From Micromonospora chaiyaphumensis (GTDB taxonomy: Bacteria > Actinomycetota > Actinomycetes > Mycobacteriales > Micromonosporaceae): DNA of 64,000 bases. The stretch lies in contig NZ_FMCS01000001.1 in NCBI RefSeq assembly GCF_900091435.1, positions 248,001 to 312,000 on the forward strand. The letters are read 5' to 3'. The position numbers and the translations under genes were made by a program. Positions 25,726 to 34,866 of this stretch are shown here, piece by piece. The notes under the pieces are model-generated. The model ran no database searches and was not told where the DNA came from. It saw nothing but the letters and a program-made list of their open reading frames with translations. Positions within the stretch are counted from its first letter, which is position 1. Each line of letters opens with the position of its first letter.

Positions 25726-26164
25726 AGTCCATGACCCAGTTCGTCTCCCAGGTGCGCTCGCCGTCGGTGGAGAACGCCTGCTCCCAGCGGCAGGAGGTGG
25801 GCGTGATCGCCGACCAGATGAACCGGCAGCGGATCGGCCGCCCCTCGTCGGTGTCGTCGGCGTAGAAGGTGCCCACGCCGTCGACGAACCGGCCCACCAT
25901 CGGCGGCTGTTCGAGCACTCCGCGCCTGCTGTTCATCCAGTAGATCGACCAGAGCCCGGTCTCCGCGTCGCGGATGCGGACCGTCGACCCGGAGAAGCCC
26001 CGGGTCGGGAACCGGATCTCGTCGAAGCTGCCTGCGCCGTCGAAGAACGAGTGCGCCACCGAGGTGCCGGGGAACTCGTCCCAGTCGTCGCTGCCGACGT
26101 GTCGCTTCCGCAGCCGCCGGTTGGTCACGTCCCAGGTGCCCACGAAGAAGTCGAAGTCGCCCAT
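25709..26164 (-). CDS. Conserved hypothetical protein (lipocalin-like beta-barrel, DUF1579-like)
   Basis: 151 residues starting GDFDFFVGTWDVTNRRLRKRHV. The FxxGTWxv start, the central SIYWMNSRRGVLEQPPMVGRF and the closing RWEQAFSTDGERTWETNWVMDF suggest a small beta-barrel like those in DUF1579 or THAP4-type proteins. No signal peptide. The start codon overlaps the stop of the upstream gene by 1 nt, so they are coupled. Function unknown. Confidence 0.6.
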   Translation of the reverse strand: MGDFDFFVGTWDVTNRRLRKRHVGSDDWDEFPGTSVAHSFFDGAGSFDEIRFPTRGFSGSTVRIRDAETGLWSIYWMNSRRGVLEQPPMVGRFVDGVGTFYADDTDEGRPIRCRFIWSAITPTSCRWEQAFSTDGERTWETNWVMDFTRTG

Positions 26165-26640
26165 CAGAAACCCACCTCTCCCTCGGCCCGGTTGTCGGCC
26201 AGGTAGCCGGCCAGGTCCGGCCGGTCGGGGGCGAGCACGTGCCGCACCCAGGCCGTCCGCTCGTGCTCCAGCACGCCCAGCTCCCAGACGCACCCGACGC
26301 CCGGGCGCTCCAGCGGGACGAAGTGCGCCGGGTCGTCGTCCGGGCAGTCCAGCGCGGGCTGACCGGCGATCGCGATCCGGCACTCCACCACGTTGTCGAA
26401 GAACCAGCTGTACGCCAGCAGGTACGCGCCGGTGTCCGCGCCCCGGTGCAGCACCACCCAGCCGGCCGGCGGGGTGTCGCCGTCCGGGCTCGGGAGCAGC
26501 TTCGGCAGGTACGCGTACGCGGCCTCGACCACCTCCGGTTCGAGGCGGCGGTCCGGCTGGTCGATGTGGTAGCGCTTGACGTGCCGGCCGGCGACCTCGA
26601 CGGTCCCCGGCACGGTCAGTTCCTTGTCGTGGAAAGCCAT
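26164..26640 (-). CDS. Conserved hypothetical protein
   Basis: 158 residues, ATG at 26640. A compact soluble protein with [30 protein letters not shown], then [30 protein letters not shown] and a Trp-rich end ([21 protein letters not shown]). No recognised family. It lies first in a two-gene unit with the beta-barrel gene and faces the WYL regulator across a 44-nt gap with a 17-bp palindrome, so that regulator probably controls both genes. Confidence 0.6.
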   Translation of the reverse strand: MAFHDKELTVPGTVEVAGRHVKRYHIDQPDRRLEPEVVEAAYAYLPKLLPSPDGDTPPAGWVVLHRGADTGAYLLAYSWFFDNVVECRIAIAGQPALDCPDDDPAHFVPLERPGVGCVWELGVLEHERTAWVRHVLAPDRPDLAGYLADNRAEGEVGF

Positions 26641-26663
26641 GCCGGGACGGTAGGACCACTCCC

Positions 26664-26680
26664 CTGACAGCTAGTGTCAG
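26664..26680. promoter_or_regulatory. WYL-regulator operator
   Basis: Palindrome CTGACA-N5-TGTCAG in the 44-nt gap between divergent starts at 26640 and 26685. TGACA-N5-TGTCA sites are typical next to YafY/WYL regulators. It is so close to the regulator ATG that the transcript must be nearly or fully leaderless. Confidence 0.7.
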
Positions 26681-26684
26681 TGGA

Positions 26685-27668
26685 ATGCGGGCCAGTCGCC
26701 TCCTGTCCATCCTGCTGCTGCTCCAGGCCCACGGCCGGCTCACCGCCGCCGAGCTGGCCGACCGGCTGGAGGTCTCGGTGCGCACCGTCTACCGGGACGT
26801 CGAGTCGCTGCACGCCGCCGGCATCCCCCTCTACGGCGAGGCCGGGCACGCCGGCGGCTACCGGCTGGTCGACGGCTGGCGGACCCGCCTGACCGGGCTC
26901 ACCGCCGAGGAGGCCGACCGGCTGCTCTTCGCCGGGCTGCCTGGGCCGGCCGCCGAGCTGGGCTACGAGTCGGTGGTGGCCACCGTGCAACTCAAGCTGC
27001 GCGCCGCGCTGCCGCCGCCGCTCGCCGACCGGGCCGCCCGGCTGGAGCAGCGGTTCCACCTGGACACGCCGGGCTGGTACTCCGACGGGGACCCGTCGCC
27101 GTACCTGGCGGCCGCGGCCGAGGCGGTGTGGCGGGAGCACCGGATCCGGGTCCGCTACCGGAGCTGGAACGGCGAGGTGGCCCGGGTGCTCGAACCGTAC
27201 GGGCTCGTGCTCAAGGGCGGCCGCTGGTATGTCGTGGCCGCCCGCCCGGACCGGGCCGAGCCGGCCACCTACCGGGTCAACCAGATCCTCGACCTGACCC
27301 CGCTGGACGAGCCGTTCGACCGGCCGGAGTTCGACCTGCCGGCCTGGTGGCGGGCGCACGTGGTCGCCTTCCGGGCCGGGCTGCACCGGGACGAGGCGAC
27401 CATCCGGCTCTCACCCCGGGGCCGGGAGCGGCTGCGGGAGGTCGCCAGCGACGCGGTGGTCGCCGCGGTGGACGCCAGCGCCGGCCCGCCCGACGCTGCG
27501 GGTTGGGTGCGGGCCACCGTACCCATCGAGTCGCTCACCCACGCGCACGGCGACCTGCTCCGGCTCGGCGCCGAGGTGGAGGTCCTCTCCCCCGCCGCGC
27601 TGCGCGACCGGCTGGCGGACACGGCCACCGCCCTCGCCGCCCTCTACCACCCGCCCGGGTCAGCGTAG
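26685..27668 (+). CDS. WYL-domain transcriptional regulator (YafY-like)
   Basis: 327 residues. N-terminal HTH at 3-58 ([39 protein letters not shown]), a linker, then the WYL domain ([32 protein letters not shown]) and a C-terminal WCX-like part. The ATG has no ribosome-binding site, fitting a leaderless mRNA. These regulators sense small ligands and often repress a divergent neighbour, here the two hypothetical genes at 25709-26640. Convergent 9-nt overlap with the MocR gene. Confidence 0.85.
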   Translation: MRASRLLSILLLLQAHGRLTAAELADRLEVSVRTVYRDVESLHAAGIPLYGEAGHAGGYRLVDGWRTRLTGLTAEEADRLLFAGLPGPAAELGYESVVATVQLKLRAALPPPLADRAARLEQRFHLDTPGWYSDGDPSPYLAAAAEAVWREHRIRVRYRSWNGEVARVLEPYGLVLKGGRWYVVAARPDRAEPATYRVNQILDLTPLDEPFDRPEFDLPAWWRAHVVAFRAGLHRDEATIRLSPRGRERLREVASDAVVAAVDASAGPPDAAGWVRATVPIESLTHAHGDLLRLGAEVEVLSPAALRDRLADTATALAALYHPPGSA

Positions 27669-29135
27669 GTCGTGCAGGGTGGCGGCCAGGGTGGCCAGGG
27701 CGCGGTCGATGTCCGACGGTGGGTTGGCGGCGTAGCCGAGGACCAGGCCGGGGGGTTGCGGGCGTTGGCCGTGCCAGGACAGGGGCTGGACCTTGACGCC
27801 GCGGCGTAGCGCCGCCGCGGCGAGCGCCGTGTCGTCGACCTCGCCGGGCAGGGTCACCAGCAGGTGCAGGCCCGCCGCCGCGCCGTGCACCACCGCGCCG
27901 GGCAGGTGCGCACGGACCGCCCGGATCATCGCGTCCCGGCGGCGGACGTGCCGGCGGCGCAGCAGCCGCAGGTGGCGTTCGAGCGCGCCGGAGTCCATCA
28001 GCTCGGCCAGCACCAACTGCGGCAGGGCGGCGTTGCCCAGGTCGGCCATCCGCTTGGCCGCCACCAGGCCGGCGTGCAGCCGCGGCGGCACCAGCACCCA
28101 GCCGATCCGCAGCGCCGGGGCGAGCAGCTTGGAGACGCTGCCGGTGTAGCAGACCCGCTCCGGCAGCATGCCGCGCAGCGCGGGCACCGGCGGGCGGTCG
28201 TAACGGTGCTCGGCGTCGTAGTCGTCCTCGATGACCAGGCCGCCCTGCCGCGCCCAGCGCAGCAGCCGGCGGCGCCGGTCGCCGTCGAGCACCACACCGG
28301 TCGGGAACTGGTGCGCCGGGGTGAGCATCACGGCCGGTGCGCCGCTCTCCGCCAGCCGGTCGACCCGCAGGCCGTGGGCGTCGACCGGCACCGGCGGGGT
28401 GTCCAGCCGCCAGTTGTTCAGGTGCTGGCGTACGCCGAGCGAGCCGGGATCCTCCACGGCGACCGTGTGCACCCCGTCGGCATGCAGCACCTGGGCGAGC
28501 AGGCCGAGCGCCTGGGACACGCCCGCCACGACCACCACCTCGGCCGGGTCGACCCGGATGCCGCGGTAGCGGGCCAGCCAGGTGGCGACCGCGAGCCGTA
28601 GCGCCGGGGTGCCGGTCGGGTCGCCGTACCCGAAGGCGGCGGGCGTCAGGCGGTGCAGCACGGCGCGTTCCGCGCGCAGCCAGGCCGTGCGCGGAAAGGC
28701 CGCCAGATCGGGTACGCCGGGCGTCAGGTCCAGCTCCGCCGGGGCGTTGCGCAGCGCGTCGAAGACGGTGGTGTCCGGCCGCGCGGCGAACACCTCCGGC
28801 GGGCGGCGCGGCACCGGCGGGCGGGTGACCACGGCGGCCGGGGTGGCCACCACGACGGTGCCGGCCCGGCCCCGCCCGACCACGTGCCCGTCCTCGGTCA
28901 ACCGCTGGTACGCCTCCGTCACCACGCCCCGGGACACGCCCAGCTCGGCGGCGAGCACCCGGCTGGCGGGCAGGCGGGCGCCCACCGGCACCCGGCCGTC
29001 GGCGATGGCGGCCCGCAACCGGGCGGCCAGCCAGTCGGCGCGCCCTCCGGGCGGGGCCTCCCCGACGTCGAGCTGGAGGAAATCCGCACCGGCCGCTATG
29101 GACCCCTCGACCACCAACGGTTTGGCCCTGTCCAT
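27660..29135 (-). CDS. MocR-type regulator (GntR HTH fused to aminotransferase fold)
   Basis: 491 residues. GntR winged helix at about 33-95 ([25 protein letters not shown]), then a fold-type I aminotransferase domain. The PLP lysine is Lys336 in [17 protein letters not shown], and the PLP-binding Asp is in [12 protein letters not shown] (about 301-312). MocR proteins respond to PLP or amino acids; PdxR and GabR are the best known. It faces a LysE-type exporter gene across 29 nt containing a palindrome and probably controls it. Confidence 0.87.
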   Translation of the reverse strand: MDRAKPLVVEGSIAAGADFLQLDVGEAPPGGRADWLAARLRAAIADGRVPVGARLPASRVLAAELGVSRGVVTEAYQRLTEDGHVVGRGRAGTVVVATPAAVVTRPPVPRRPPEVFAARPDTTVFDALRNAPAELDLTPGVPDLAAFPRTAWLRAERAVLHRLTPAAFGYGDPTGTPALRLAVATWLARYRGIRVDPAEVVVVAGVSQALGLLAQVLHADGVHTVAVEDPGSLGVRQHLNNWRLDTPPVPVDAHGLRVDRLAESGAPAVMLTPAHQFPTGVVLDGDRRRRLLRWARQGGLVIEDDYDAEHRYDRPPVPALRGMLPERVCYTGSVSKLLAPALRIGWVLVPPRLHAGLVAAKRMADLGNAALPQLVLAELMDSGALERHLRLLRRRHVRRRDAMIRAVRAHLPGAVVHGAAAGLHLLVTLPGEVDDTALAAAALRRGVKVQPLSWHGQRPQPPGLVLGYAANPPSDIDRALATLAATLHDLR

Positions 29136-29137
29136 CG

Positions 29138-29150
29138 GACCATTATGGTC
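29138..29150. promoter_or_regulatory. MocR operator candidate
   Basis: Palindrome GACCAT-T-ATGGTC, 2 nt upstream of the MocR ATG and 15 nt before the exporter ATG. Its position fits autoregulation and control of the exporter. Confidence 0.6.
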
Positions 29151-29164
29151 ACAGGCTGGAACGC

Positions 29165-29776
29165 ATGACCATCGCCTTCCTGCTGACCACGCTCGTCGTG
29201 GTGATCACCCCGGGCACCGGGGTCGTCTACACCCTCGCCACCGGCCTCTCCGCCGGCCGGCGCGCCGGCCTGGTGGCCGCCGCCGGCTCCACCGTCAGCC
29301 TCGTCCCGCACCTGGTCGCCGCGGTGACCGGGCTGGCCGCCCTGCTCCGCGCCGGCACCCCGGCGTTCCGGGTGGTCACCTGGCTGGGCGTGGCGTACCT
29401 GCTCTGGATGGCGTGGGCGGCGCTGCGCGACCGCGGCCCCCTGCCGGTGGACGACCACCGCCCGCCCCGCCCGGCCGGCCGGCTGTTCCGCGACGGGGTG
29501 CTGCTGAACCTGCTGAACCCCAAGGTCACCGTCTTCTTCGTGGCGTTCCTGCCGCAGTTCGTCCCGCCCGACGCGCCGGACGCGCCGGTCCGGATGCTGG
29601 TCTGCGGCCTGGTGTTCATGCTGGCCACCCTGGTGGTGTTCGCCGGGTACGCGCTGCTGGCCGGCGCGCTGCGCCGCCGGGTGCTGGCCCGGCCCCGGCT
29701 GACCACGCTGCTGCGGCACGGCTTCGCCGGCAGCTTCCTCGCCCTGGGCCTCGGCCTGGCCCTCACCACCCGATAG
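29165..29776 (+). CDS. LysE/RhtB-family amino-acid exporter
   Basis: 203 residues, about six helices. The family hallmarks are the N-terminal VVVITPGTGVVYTLATGLSAG, an AYLLWMAWAALRD segment, and FRDGVLLNLLNPKVTVFFVAFLPQFV. LysE proteins export basic or neutral amino acids. The divergent MocR regulator suggests induction by an amino acid or vitamin B6 state. No ribosome-binding site is evident before the ATG. The next gene starts 10 nt downstream and is probably co-transcribed. Confidence 0.87.
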   Translation: MTIAFLLTTLVVVITPGTGVVYTLATGLSAGRRAGLVAAAGSTVSLVPHLVAAVTGLAALLRAGTPAFRVVTWLGVAYLLWMAWAALRDRGPLPVDDHRPPRPAGRLFRDGVLLNLLNPKVTVFFVAFLPQFVPPDAPDAPVRMLVCGLVFMLATLVVFAGYALLAGALRRRVLARPRLTTLLRHGFAGSFLALGLGLALTTR

Positions 29777-29786
29777 GAGTCCTCCC

Positions 29787-30599
29787 GTGCGCTTCCGCCA
29801 CGCCCCGGAGGTCTGGTCGACCTTCCCCGAGCTGACCTGCGGCGTCCTGCACGCCACCGGAATCACCCCCGCCGTCGACGTCGCGCCGCGGCTCGCCCGG
29901 TACGCCGACACCGCCCGCGCCCGCCTCGCCGCCGGGACGGAGGGCGGCTTCCCGGAGATCCAGGCGTGGCGGCGCGCCTTCGCCCGGACGGGTTCGCCGC
30001 CGACCCGGTACCGGTGCGCCGCCGAGTCGCTGCTGCGCCGGTTCCGCCGCGACGGGGCGCTGCCCCGGCTGCATCCCCTCGTCGACCTGGGCAACGCCCT
30101 CTCCCTCGGGTACGCCGTGCCGGTGGCCGTGCTGGACCTCGCCCGGATCGCCGGGGACCTGACCGTGCGGCCGGCCCTCGGCACGGAGACCTACCTGACC
30201 CTGGGCGGGGACGAGGAGCATCCCGACCCGGGCGAGCTGATCTTCGCCGACGCGGCGGGCCGGGCCCACTCGCGGCGCTGGACGCACCGGCAGAGCGGCG
30301 CGTCGGCGGTGCGCGCGGAGACCGCCGAGGTGCTGGTCGTGATCGAGGCGATGCACGAGGGCGGGGCCGGGACCGTGCCCCGGATGCTCGGGGAGCTGGC
30401 CGGCGCCCTGGCCGAGGAGTGGGGCGCACCGGCCCGGACGGCGGTGCTGACCCCCGAGGCACCCACGTTCGCGGCGCCCGTCCTGGGCACCGCCGGAGAC
30501 CTCGGCGTTTCCCGCGGCGGGGGTGCTCCCGATGGCCGGGCCACCGGGAGCACCCGCGCGGTCAGGACAGCTCCGGCGGATCCAGCCAGGTCCAGGTGA
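29787..30599 (+). CDS. B3/4-domain protein (PheRS beta editing-like)
   Basis: 270 residues. The B3/4 domain is recognised from GTEGGFPEIQAWRRAF, RYRCAAESLLRRF and LVDLGNALSLGYAVPVAVLDL, then GELIFADAAGRAHSRRWTHRQS. Stand-alone B3/4 proteins resemble the editing domain of phenylalanyl-tRNA synthetase and may deacylate mischarged tRNA; the substrate is unknown. Start GTG/ATG region has GGAG (TAGGAGTCCTCCC). The last 35 residues are Arg/Thr/Pro-rich, contain the terminator-like hairpin, and overlap the convergent neighbour by 38 nt, so the functional domain ends earlier. Confidence 0.78.
   Translation: MRFRHAPEVWSTFPELTCGVLHATGITPAVDVAPRLARYADTARARLAAGTEGGFPEIQAWRRAFARTGSPPTRYRCAAESLLRRFRRDGALPRLHPLVDLGNALSLGYAVPVAVLDLARIAGDLTVRPALGTETYLTLGGDEEHPDPGELIFADAAGRAHSRRWTHRQSGASAVRAETAEVLVVIEAMHEGGAGTVPRMLGELAGALAEEWGAPARTAVLTPEAPTFAAPVLGTAGDLGVSRGGGAPDGRATGSTRAVRTAPADPARSR
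30521..30555. terminator. Hairpin inside the 3' end of the B3/4 gene
   Basis: Perfect 10-bp stem (30521-30530 with 30546-30555) with a 15-nt loop. It lies before the annotated stop of the plus gene and just beyond the stop of the minus gene at 30562, so it can serve as terminator for the latter. Confidence 0.55.
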
Positions 30600-31830
30600 C
30601 GCCGTCGGCGGAGAGCCAGGCGCCCTCGCTGTCCGGCCAACCGGTCTGCGCGTAGCCGCCGGGCACCGGGCGCGGGTCGGCGCCCGGCCCGAGCGGCGCG
30701 GGACGCAGCGTCGCGCCCTCGTCGGAGCTGCCGAACATGAGCGGCTCCTCCCGGGCGGAGATGCCGGCCTGCACCATCAGCACCCCGTCGGGGCGCACCG
30801 CCGCCCGGATCGTGCGCTCGCCGACCCGGGCCGTTCCGGCGGCACGCGCCCAGGTGGCGCCGCCGTCCGCGCTGCGCCAGACCACGAGGGCGCCCCGCAC
30901 CCGGCCGACCGCGTAGACGGTGCGCCCGTCGTGGGTGGCGACCGCCGGGCCGCCCACGTCGTCGGAGGCGGTGAGGTCGTCCGGGAACTGGTGACGCGAC
31001 CAGGTGCGGCCGCCGTCCCGGCTCACCTCGACGGCGCTGCCGGTCCAGATGATCCGGCCGCCGTCGCCCACGTGCTGACCGGTCCGGCCGCTGACCCAGA
31101 GGCCGGCGGCGCCCGGCACGCTCGGGACGACCGCGGCGTTGCGCAGGGCCGACCGCTCGCGGAGCTGGGCGACGTCGCCGGTGGCCGGATCCACGGCGAC
31201 GAGGGGGTCTTCGCTGGGGCCCGGCAGCCGGCCGCCGAGGACCTGCCAGCCGGCCGGCAGCGCGTCGACCCGCCGCAGGGTCACCTCCCGCCAGGTGTTC
31301 CCGCCGTCGGTGCTGGCGATCCACCCGGCGGACCGGTTGTCCGGGGCGGAGCGGGACAGGTACCAGGCCACCACGGTGCGCGGCGCGACGGCGCGGAGGT
31401 CCACCATGGCGTCGGCCGGCACCGGCAGCGGCCCGGTGCGCCAGTGCCGGCCCCCGTCGTCGGTGGCGGCCCAGCGCAGCGGGCAGGTGCGGCAGTCGGT
31501 CCAGCGCAGGTAGACGCGGGTCAGGTCGCCGACGGCGGGACGGCCGGTGAAGATCTGCCGGCCCCCCGGGTCGGCGGTGGGCGTGGCACCCGGGGTGGGG
31601 ATGAAGTCCGGGGTGCGGTCCGTGCCGGACCGGACCGGAGGCGGGGCGGAATCGTCCGGCCGGGCCGCCACGGCGACACCCGAGCCGGTGATCAGCAGCG
31701 CCACCGTGGCGACGGCGAGGACCCGGCGCCGGAGTCTGCGCCGCCGGGCCGCGGCGACGACCTGCGCGAAGTGCGGCTTGAAGCCGGCCTGGGCGGCGGC
31801 GTTCAGGCCGGTGAAGTCCAGCTCAGGCAT
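30562..31830 (-). CDS. Membrane-anchored Asp-box (BNR) repeat protein coupled to ECF sigma factor
   Basis: 422 residues. A short cytoplasmic part with a basic stretch (RRRRLRRR) precedes one membrane helix (about 37-55). The outside part carries sialidase-type Asp boxes: STDGGNTW, SRDGGRTW and SADGGATW, and a WAATDDGGRHW variant, implying a beta-propeller. No sialidase catalytic residues (RIP, Tyr/Glu pair) are evident. Its start overlaps the sigma-factor stop by 8 nt. The layout suggests a sensor or anti-sigma role, but the classic zinc anti-sigma motif HxxxCxxC is absent. Role inferred. Confidence 0.72.
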   Translation of the reverse strand: MPELDFTGLNAAAQAGFKPHFAQVVAAARRRRLRRRVLAVATVALLITGSGVAVAARPDDSAPPPVRSGTDRTPDFIPTPGATPTADPGGRQIFTGRPAVGDLTRVYLRWTDCRTCPLRWAATDDGGRHWRTGPLPVPADAMVDLRAVAPRTVVAWYLSRSAPDNRSAGWIASTDGGNTWREVTLRRVDALPAGWQVLGGRLPGPSEDPLVAVDPATGDVAQLRERSALRNAAVVPSVPGAAGLWVSGRTGQHVGDGGRIIWTGSAVEVSRDGGRTWSRHQFPDDLTASDDVGGPAVATHDGRTVYAVGRVRGALVVWRSADGGATWARAAGTARVGERTIRAAVRPDGVLMVQAGISAREEPLMFGSSDEGATLRPAPLGPGADPRPVPGGYAQTGWPDSEGAWLSADGVTWTWLDPPELS

Positions 31831-32362
31831 GGCGCGCCTCCCGCTCTGCCCGGGCCGGGGCGGACGCCGGGGCCGGACCGTCGTCGCCGAGGTGCTCGGC
31901 GAGCACCCGGCGGGCCCGCACCAGGCGGGTCTTCACCGCCTCCACCGAGCAACCCAGCGCGGTGGCCACCTCGGTCACCGGCAGGTCCGCGAGGTGGTGC
32001 AGCACCACGGTCTCCCGGGCCGGCCGGGGCAGCCGCTGCAACGCCGCCACCAGCGCGACGTGGTCCGGGGACAGGGCCGGGGCGCTGGGCTGCGCCGGGT
32101 CCAGCCGCCCGGAGCGCACCAGCCCGTGCAGCAGCACCCGGCGGCGGTGCCGGGAGCGGGCGACGTTCAACGCGACCGTCCGCAGCCAGGCCTCCGGGTT
32201 GTCCAGCTCACGGAACCGGGCCGGGCGGGCCAGCGCGCGGACGAACGCCTCCTGCACGACGTCCTGCGCTTCCGCGTAGTCGCCGGTCATCGCGTACATC
32301 TGGGCCACCAGCCGGGCCGCCGAGGTGGCGTACACCTGGCTGAGCTGTTCCTCCGGGTCCAC
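31823..32362 (-). CDS. ECF RNA polymerase sigma factor (SigE-like group)
   Basis: 179 residues from GTG at 32362 with a GGGAGGGG site. Region 2 is VYATSAARLVAQMYAMTGDY followed by AEAQDVVQEAFVRAL, with NPEAWLRTVALNVARSRHRRR. Region 4 is LPRPARETVVLHHLADLPVT then EVATALGCSVEAVKTRLVRARRVL. The overlapping downstream gene encodes a single-helix membrane protein, the usual place for an anti-sigma factor. An upstream ATG reading to 32425 adds an Arg/Asp-rich tail without a ribosome-binding site and is rejected. Confidence 0.87.
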   Translation of the reverse strand: MDPEEQLSQVYATSAARLVAQMYAMTGDYAEAQDVVQEAFVRALARPARFRELDNPEAWLRTVALNVARSRHRRRVLLHGLVRSGRLDPAQPSAPALSPDHVALVAALQRLPRPARETVVLHHLADLPVTEVATALGCSVEAVKTRLVRARRVLAEHLGDDGPAPASAPARAEREARHA

Positions 32363-32447
32363 ATCGTCCCCTCCCTTGTCGGTCGTCTCATCCCTACGAC
32401 CGGCGAGCGGGCGGTGCGGTGACATGCGGCTTCGGGCGGACCGCGGG

Positions 32448-32840
32448 TCAGGCGTCGGGCCGGTCCGGGTCGTCGGTCGCCATGATCTCGTCGAACTCGG
32501 CCGGGGTGATCTCGCCGGTGCGCAGCCGGCGGGCGTTCGCGGCGAAGCGGGCCACCGCGGCGCCGCGCGGGTCGGGCGGGGTCAGCAGGCCGGAGTCGGC
32601 GGCGAGCGCGGTCGCCGCGTCGGCCACCTGGCGGGGATCGTCGGTGTCGACCGGCTCGCCGTGCAGCTCGCGCAGCGCATCGGCGAGCCGGGCTTCGGCC
32701 GCGTCGCCGCCACCCCACCAGCGCCGGGCCAGGTCGACCGTGCGGCCGAGGCTGTCCTCGCCCACCCGCTCGGCCCGCAGCTCGGCCCGCATCAGGCGCA
32801 GGAACGTGACGGTGACGGCGTCGGAGTCATCGGCGATCAT
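32448..32840 (-). CDS. Conserved hypothetical protein (130 aa)
   Basis: ATG at 32840. A helical, acidic soluble protein: VTVTFLRLMRAELRAERVGE, RRWWGGGDAAEARLADALREL and RRLRTGEITPAEFDEIMATDD at the end. No known motif. It is divergent from the archease gene with 70 nt between the starts and lies upstream of the sigma gene on the same strand with an 85-nt gap. Function unknown. Confidence 0.6.
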   Translation of the reverse strand: MIADDSDAVTVTFLRLMRAELRAERVGEDSLGRTVDLARRWWGGGDAAEARLADALRELHGEPVDTDDPRQVADAATALAADSGLLTPPDPRGAAVARFAANARRLRTGEITPAEFDEIMATDDPDRPDA

Positions 32841-32910
32841 GCCCGGCACATTAGCGACCGGCTGCGACAAACCCGGTGGGACGCCCGCCCGGCGGCGGCA
32901 TGATCGAAGC

Positions 32911-33339
32911 ATGGAGCGACGACCGGCCCGCGGGCACCGGAACATCCCGCACACCGCCGACGTGCGCATCGAGGCGTGGGCGCCGGACCGCGAGGGTTGC
33001 GTGGCCGAGGCGGTCACCGCGCTGGTGGAGACCTTCGTGGACACCGCGGGGGCGGTCGCCGACGGGGAGGCCGGGTTCCGGGTGCCGCCGGGCGCGGACG
33101 CCGATCTGCTCGTCGGCGTCCTCGACGAGGTGATCTTCCGGCTGGACACGGCGGACGAGCTGCCGCTGGAGACCGAGGTGCTGGCCGCCGAGGACGGCGG
33201 CCTGGCGGTGCGCTGGCGCACCACCGGCACCGACGCCGTCGAGCTGGTCGGCGCGGTCCCCAAGGCGGTGTCGCTGCACGAGCTGCGCTTCGCCGCGGAG
33301 CCGGACGGCTGGCGCTGCGCGGTGACGCTGGACGTGTGA
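32911..33339 (+). CDS. Archease (RtcB activator)
   Basis: 142 residues. The family opening is RNIPHTADVRIEAWAPDREGCVAEA, with Asp in HTADV as a metal ligand, then VGVLDEVIFRLDTADELPLE and KAVSLHELRFAAEPDGWRCAVTLDV. Archease helps RtcB load GMP and turn over. rtcB lies immediately convergent, 32 nt away, so the pair is genetically linked but not in one operon. The ATG at 32911 has no strong ribosome-binding site. Confidence 0.88.
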   Translation: MERRPARGHRNIPHTADVRIEAWAPDREGCVAEAVTALVETFVDTAGAVADGEAGFRVPPGADADLLVGVLDEVIFRLDTADELPLETEVLAAEDGGLAVRWRTTGTDAVELVGAVPKAVSLHELRFAAEPDGWRCAVTLDV

Positions 33340-33371
33340 GCGCGCCGGCCCGGCCGTCACCACCGAGCGGC

Positions 33372-34790
33372 TCAGCCCTTCACCACGCCGAGCGGCGCCA
33401 GCCGGGCGACCTTCCGGCACAGGCCGGCGCCCTCGGCCGCCGCCACCACGGCGGTGACGTCCTTGTACGCGGCCGGCATCTCCTCGGCCAGCCCGCGCCG
33501 GCTGGCGCCGCGCACAGCGATGTCCTGTGCCTCCAGCTCGCGGCGCGGGTCGTGCCCGCGGACCGCCTTCGTGGCCTGCTTGCGGCTCTGCACCCGGCCC
33601 GCCCCGTGGCAGGTGGACGCCCAGGCCGGCGAGCCGGCCACCCCGGTGAGCACGTACGAGCCGGTGCCCATCGAGCCGGGGATGAGGACCGGCTGCCCGG
33701 CGGGGCGCAGGTCGTCGGGCAGCTCGGGGTGCCCGGGCGGGAGGGCCCGGGTCGCGCCCTTGCGGTGCACGCAGAGCGGGCGGGACGTCCCGTCCACCTC
33801 GTGCGTCTCGATCTTGGCGAGGTTGTGCGAGATGTCGTACACGAGGTCGAGGTCGCAGCCCGTGACCCGGGCGAAGACCTGCCGGGCGGCGTGCGCGAGC
33901 AGCTGCCGGTTGGCGCGGGCGTAGTTGGCCGCGGCGGCCATCGCGCCGAGGTAGGCCCGGCCCTCGTGGGACCCCACCGGCGCGCAGGCCAGCTGCCGGT
34001 CGGGCACGTGGATGCCGTGCGCGGGCATCACCTTCTCCATCTCCCGGACGTAGTCCGTGCAAATCTGGTGGCCCAGCCCGCGCGATCCGCAGTGGATCAT
34101 GACGCAGACCTGGCCGGCGCGCAGCCCGAAGGCCCGCGCCACGGCCTCGTCGTAGACCTCCTCCACGGCCTGCACCTCGAGGAAGTGGTTGCCGGAGCCG
34201 AGGCTGCCCACCTGGCGGGCACCGCGCTCCACCGCCCGCTCGCTCACCTGAGCCGGGTTCGCGTCGCCCACCGCGCCGTAGTCCTCGCAGCGGTCCAGAT
34301 CCCGCTGGACGCCGAAGCCGCGCTCGACGGCGTACCGGGAGCCGCCGCGGAGCACTCCGTCGAGCTCGGCCCGCCCGGCCAGGTGCCACACCGCGCCCTT
34401 GCCCATGCCGCGCGGGGTGGACTCGCTCAGGCCGTCCATGACGGCGTCCAGCCGCGGGCGCAGCGCGGCCCGGTCCAGGTCGGCGGAGAGCAGCCGCACC
34501 CCGCAGGAGATGTCGAAACCGACGCCGCCGGGCGAGACCACTCCCCCGGCCTCGACGTCGGTGGCGGCCACCCCGCCGATGGGGAAGCCGTAGCCCCAGT
34601 GCACGTCCGGCATGGCGTAGGAGGCGCCCACGATGCCGGGCAGGGTGGCCACGTTCGCCACCTGCTCCAGCGACTTGTCCGCCCCGGCGTCCGGGAGCAG
34701 GTCACGGGACGCGAAGACGACGCCCGGCACCCGCATCGGGTCGTGCCGGTCGATGCGGAACCGGTACGGCGACTCCTCGACCAGGTCCAT
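33372..34790 (-). CDS. rtcB: RNA-splicing ligase RtcB
   Basis: 472 residues, the usual length. Metal and active-site motifs: [17 protein letters not shown] (His64), [13 protein letters not shown] (Cys96), [36 protein letters not shown], and the guanylylated histidine in CHGAGR (His395). RtcB joins 2',3'-cyclic phosphate or 3'-phosphate RNA ends to 5'-OH ends using GTP and manganese, in tRNA or rRNA repair. No RtcR-type regulator or RtcA is nearby. ATG at 34790. Confidence 0.93.
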   Translation of the reverse strand: MDLVEESPYRFRIDRHDPMRVPGVVFASRDLLPDAGADKSLEQVANVATLPGIVGASYAMPDVHWGYGFPIGGVAATDVEAGGVVSPGGVGFDISCGVRLLSADLDRAALRPRLDAVMDGLSESTPRGMGKGAVWHLAGRAELDGVLRGGSRYAVERGFGVQRDLDRCEDYGAVGDANPAQVSERAVERGARQVGSLGSGNHFLEVQAVEEVYDEAVARAFGLRAGQVCVMIHCGSRGLGHQICTDYVREMEKVMPAHGIHVPDRQLACAPVGSHEGRAYLGAMAAAANYARANRQLLAHAARQVFARVTGCDLDLVYDISHNLAKIETHEVDGTSRPLCVHRKGATRALPPGHPELPDDLRPAGQPVLIPGSMGTGSYVLTGVAGSPAWASTCHGAGRVQSRKQATKAVRGHDPRRELEAQDIAVRGASRRGLAEEMPAAYKDVTAVVAAAEGAGLCRKVARLAPLGVVKG

Positions 34791-34866
34791 CCCGCCCGGC
34801 TACCCCGGGCCGGACCGGTTACACCCGGTCTGGTTCCCTTCCGCCCGGTCCGGGTAGTGCGCCTGC

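Noticed and set aside
30562..31830. Functional sialidase
   Set aside because: Asp boxes occur in many propellers; the catalytic arginines and nucleophile pair are not evident.
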